A stretch of DNA of 5,840 bases from Duncaniella sp. (GTDB lineage: Bacteria > Bacteroidota > Bacteroidia > Bacteroidales > Muribaculaceae). The number at the start of each line of letters is the position of its first letter. Position 1 is the first letter of the stretch. The DNA lies in assembly GCA_029052375.1 (NCBI GenBank), contig JAIDJD010000229.1:1-5840 (forward strand), in the 5' to 3' direction. This document shows, one piece after another, positions 3,277-5,840 of this stretch. The position numbers were made by a program, and so were the translations under genes. Below the pieces are notes generated by a model. The model saw only the letters and a list, made by a program, of their open reading frames with translations, was not told the DNA's origin and ran no database searches.

Positions 3277-5840
3277 TCAGTTTTTTTCGCCCTTGACCTG
3301 GAAGGGTATCGTGCAGGTCACCTTGGAGAGGTTGGCGAAGGTTGCAGTGGCCTTGAGGGTGAGCTTGTAGCTCTTCTGCTGCTGTGCACCGCCGTTGTAG
3401 TAGGTCACCTCGCCGGTAGTCGTGTCGAGATCGAACATCGACTTTTCAGGATCGAGGTTGCCGACAAACTCTTTGTAAGCGGCGTCCTTTACAAACTCGT
3501 ACTCCATTGTGGGAGCGGCCACCTTGTAGGTGTTCTTAGCCTTGTCGGAGAGGACAAGCGCCTTCTTGGACGAATCCCACGACCAGATCTTTGATTTGGA
3601 GTCGGAAGACTCAACTACGAGCACGGAGCTTGCGGTAGTTATCTTGGTTGTGCCCACTATGTTGGCGTCGAGGGTGACGGTGGCAGATGTGCCGGCTGCG
3701 AAGGGGTTCTTGAACTGGATGTTGAAGTAGAAGGGAGGATTGTCGTTCTTCTCGCCGTTCACGAATGTGACGTAGTACTTCATGCCGGCAAACTTGTAGG
3801 CCTCGGTCAGAGGAGCGGTCAGCTCGATGGTGCCGTTAGTGGCATTCTCGGTGTACTTGACGCCTGTCTGGGTTTCGGGCTCGAGACCGATGGTGAGGTC
3901 GGTCACGTTGGCTACATCCTCGTAGTACTCGTATACGTTCTCGCCGTTGATCATCGCGAATACCTCGGAGATGTTCATCTGGAGAACCCACTTGTCGTCC
4001 ACGAGCTTGCCCTTGGTGACAACCACGTTGGTCTTGCCGTTGACGGTGCCTGCATAGTAGTTGGGGTTGAACTCAAAGCCCTTCCAGTCCTCGAGGACAT
4101 AGAACTTCTGGACAATCTTGACGTCGCCGCGAACCTTGGGGTTGTCAGACTTGATGGTGATTGTCACGGTGTACTCTGCGCCCTTGCCGTCTACGTTCTT
4201 GTAGGTGTGCTGGGTCTTGGCCTGGTTGTTGACAGCGAAGGTGATGTCAGAGGTCTGTGTGCCGGAGTTGCCGAGAGTTGTCTCGCACTGTACGCCGTCA
4301 GAGGTGAGCGTTACCTTCTGGCCTGCGGTGCCCTCGATGGTGGCGAGAGACTTCTGCGAGCCGTTGCGGTCGGTGACGGTGAGGGCTACGGTGAAGTTGT
4401 TGCTGGCGCCGCCATAGCTGTTCCAGAAGTCGCCGGAAGAGAGGCCGGTCTTGCCATAGATGGCGTTGTTGACATCCTTCCAGGGCATCACGTTGATCTG
4501 GGTGAAGTCGGCCTCGAGGTTGGCATACTTGAGGCTCTTGGCGTTGAGGGTGGTGGTGAGGGCATCCTTGTCGGGGCCGATGGCCATGGGCACGATCTCA
4601 ACCTTGATATAGGAAGAGGCTACGAGCTTCTGTGTGCCCTTGTTGTCGGAGAGGAATGCGTCTACACGTACCACGGGGGTGCGGCCGATGGCGGGGGTGA
4701 GGCCATCCTTGAGGTTCTCGGCGTTGGTCACGAGGTGTGTGCCGTTGACGAGCTTCACGAACCACTGCTGGTTGGTGCCCTGGCTGTCGTCGGACTTGTA
4801 CTCAGCGGGGAGCGAGAACTTGTAAGACATACCGGTGAAGCCGAGCTTGGCGAGCCACTCGCTCTTGGCCTCTACGTAGAGGCCGGGGATGGTGGTGAGG
4901 TCAAGGCCGGTCTCGTCGTTGTAGACGAGGACAGCGTTGGCGGGGGCACCGAGGCCGCAGAACTGCTGGATGAAGGCGGAGTTCTCGGCAGAAGCGCTTG
5001 TGATAGCCTTTGTACGGGCATAGAGGGTCTCTACGCTCGCGGCGGCGTTGCCCTGCATGGAAGCGGAGTCCACGAGGATGGGCTTGACAGCCTCGGAGGT
5101 GATGTAGACATAGTCTGCGGTAGAGAAGAGGTCCTGGCCGTTCCAGAGCTGGAAGGCGGCTACGTTGTGTGCATTGTCAGTCTTGGAGAGCTGACGGGCG
5201 TTGACGGTAGCCTTGACGGTGGCCTCGCCTGCCGAGGTCACCATGCTGATGGGGTTGAGCAGGTTGTAGTAGTCGTCGGCTGCGCGAGACTTAACGGTGC
5301 GGCCTACGAACTGGCCGAAAGCATTCTCGGCGACGTAAGCGTCGTTGGGGTTGAGGCGGTACTCGAATGTAACGATGTTGGACTTGTCCCAGTCAGACTG
5401 AGGAGTGAAGACCTTGGTTGCAGTGTTGTACTTGCTCTCGGAGAGGTATGAGTTGATGTGATAGAAGGGAGTGTCCGTAGTAGGATATGTGGGGAAGCTG
5501 TTGTCTATCACAGAAGGAATGAAGGCTATGGAACCTACAGCCTCGCCGACACTGATGGTGACGGGAGTTGTGGAGCCGCTGACGCCTGAGAGTATCAGCT
5601 TGTTGCCGGTGTACACGGCAGTGATGCCGGTGACAACGGGACGCCAGCTGATGTCGGTCTTCTCTACGAGCTGACCGTTGTTGTATATATCCCAGCAGCC
5701 GGTCTCGAGGTTGGGGACATAGTAGTTGCCGGAGCCGGGGATACCCTGGTCGCCCTTGTCGCCCTTGTCGCCCTGGTCACCGTTGTCGCCCTTGACCCCC
5801 TCCGCACCGTAGTCGCCCATGGACCAATAGACAACTCCGA
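3277..5840 (-). CDS. Large secreted or surface protein with collagen-like repeat and PL29-N/DUF4988-like region (5' end beyond window)
   Basis: The frame stays open to the right edge (GVVYWS precedes the first Met at 5820), so the true start, signal peptide and probable lipobox lie outside; that Met is probably internal. Numbering from it, 847 residues remain. Residues 2-31 are ten Gly-X-Y triplets rich in GDK/GDQ. Next comes YYVPN (33-37), GCWDIYNNGQ and TDISW (55-59), a cap that in Bacteroidales surface lipoproteins follows Gly-X-Y repeats in the DUF4988/PL29 N-terminal family. FEYRLNPNDAYV (152-163) and RTPVVRV (380-386) with YIKVEIV (404-410) resemble other Bacteroidales proteins of this kind. 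The rest is Thr/Asn/Val-rich and beta-like, suggesting a chain of Ig-like domains; there are only four cysteines (42, 288, 512, 836). No catalytic motif, LPxTG or clear type IX secretion C-terminal signal is visible. No enzymatic role can be assigned; the PL29 name describes the N-terminal region only. Ile is mostly ATC. Confidence 0.85.
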   Translation of the reverse strand, partial: GVVYWSMGDYGAEGVKGDNGDQGDKGDKGDQGIPGSGNYYVPNLETGCWDIYNNGQLVEKTDISWRPVVTGITAVYTGNKLILSGVSGSTTPVTISVGEAVGSIAFIPSVIDNSFPTYPTTDTPFYHINSYLSESKYNTATKVFTPQSDWDKSNIVTFEYRLNPNDAYVAENAFGQFVGRTVKSRAADDYYNLLNPISMVTSAGEATVKATVNARQLSKTDNAHNVAAFQLWNGQDLFSTADYVYITSEAVKPILVDSASMQGNAAASVETLYARTKAITSASAENSAFIQQFCGLGAPANAVLVYNDETGLDLTTIPGLYVEAKSEWLAKLGFTGMSYKFSLPAEYKSDDSQGTNQQWFVKLVNGTHLVTNAENLKDGLTPAIGRTPVVRVDAFLSDNKGTQKLVASSYIKVEIVPMAIGPDKDALTTTLNAKSLKYANLEADFTQINVMPWKDVNNAIYGKTGLSSGDFWNSYGGASNNFTVALTVTDRNGSQKSLATIEGTAGQKVTLTSDGVQCETTLGNSGTQTSDITFAVNNQAKTQHTYKNVDGKGAEYTVTITIKSDNPKVRGDVKIVQKFYVLEDWKGFEFNPNYYAGTVNGKTNVVVTKGKLVDDKWVLQMNISEVFAMINGENVYEYYEDVANVTDLTIGLEPETQTGVKYTENATNGTIELTAPLTEAYKFAGMKYYVTFVNGEKNDNPPFYFNIQFKNPFAAGTSATVTLDANIVGTTKITTASSVLVVESSDSKSKIWSWDSSKKALVLSDKAKNTYKVAAPTMEYEFVKDAAYKEFVGNLDPEKSMFDLDTTTGEVTYYNGGAQQQKSYKLTLKATATFANLSKVTCTIPFQVKGEKN
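5743..5796 (-). repeat. 9-bp tandem repeat encoding the collagen-like Gly-X-Y segment
   Basis: Six consecutive 9-bp units on the plus strand (accctggtc, gcccttgtc twice, gccctggtc, accgttgtc, gcccttgac) form the core of the Gly-X-Y segment; each unit spans two residues plus Gly of G-D-K/Q-type triplets. Two units are identical and the others differ by 1-3 bases. Gain or loss of a unit would keep the reading frame and change the stalk length by three residues. Confidence 0.75.

Noticed and set aside
4207..5451. 414-codon open frame on the plus strand opposite the large surface-protein gene
   Set aside because: It lies wholly antisense to a convincing coding frame. Its product is a low-complexity mixture of Gly, Val, Glu and Leu without family likeness, as expected for the complement of a GC-biased gene.
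5743..5796. Tandem repeats considered as a CRISPR array or intergenic satellite
   Set aside because: The 9-bp units are contiguous, without spacers, and lie in frame within the coding sequence as Gly-X-Y triplets.

Overview
The window looks like a piece of a Bacteroidales chromosome (phylum Bacteroidota). Three observations support this. The glutamate dehydrogenase has the Bacteroides-type GdhA sequence and the family length of 445 residues. The large protein at the right edge has the Gly-X-Y plus YYVPN...GCWDIY...DISW architecture of Bacteroidales surface lipoproteins. The best promoter match is the Bacteroidota -7 box TAnnTTTG rather than a sigma70 -10/-35 pair. The coding DNA is GC-rich, which would fit Muribaculaceae or a similar gut family better than low-GC Bacteroides; that family-level guess is weak.

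All genes are on the minus strand, so transcription runs right to left. From right to left they are: (1) the 3' part of a large secreted or surface protein (3277-5840, 5' end outside the window), starting in the window with a collagen-like Gly-X-Y stretch followed by beta-rich domains of unknown function; (2) a 341-bp gap with three inverted repeats, a Bacteroidota-type promoter and a GC-rich leader hairpin; (3) a complete NADP-type glutamate dehydrogenase, gdhA (1598-2935); (4) a 370-bp gap packed with hairpins, including a strong intrinsic-terminator-like element shortly upstream of the next gene; (5) the N-terminal 409 residues of a peptidase U32 family protein (1-1227, continuing off the left edge), most likely a tRNA-modification (TrhP/YegQ-type) protein rather than a protease.

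The gaps and the hairpins in them suggest three separate transcription units rather than one operon. No functional link between the genes is evident: one is central nitrogen metabolism, one probable RNA modification, one surface-exposed and fast-evolving. I see no mobile element, CRISPR array, tRNA, rRNA or defence system. The features that known genes do not explain are the surface protein itself and the unusually structured DNA upstream of the U32 gene.
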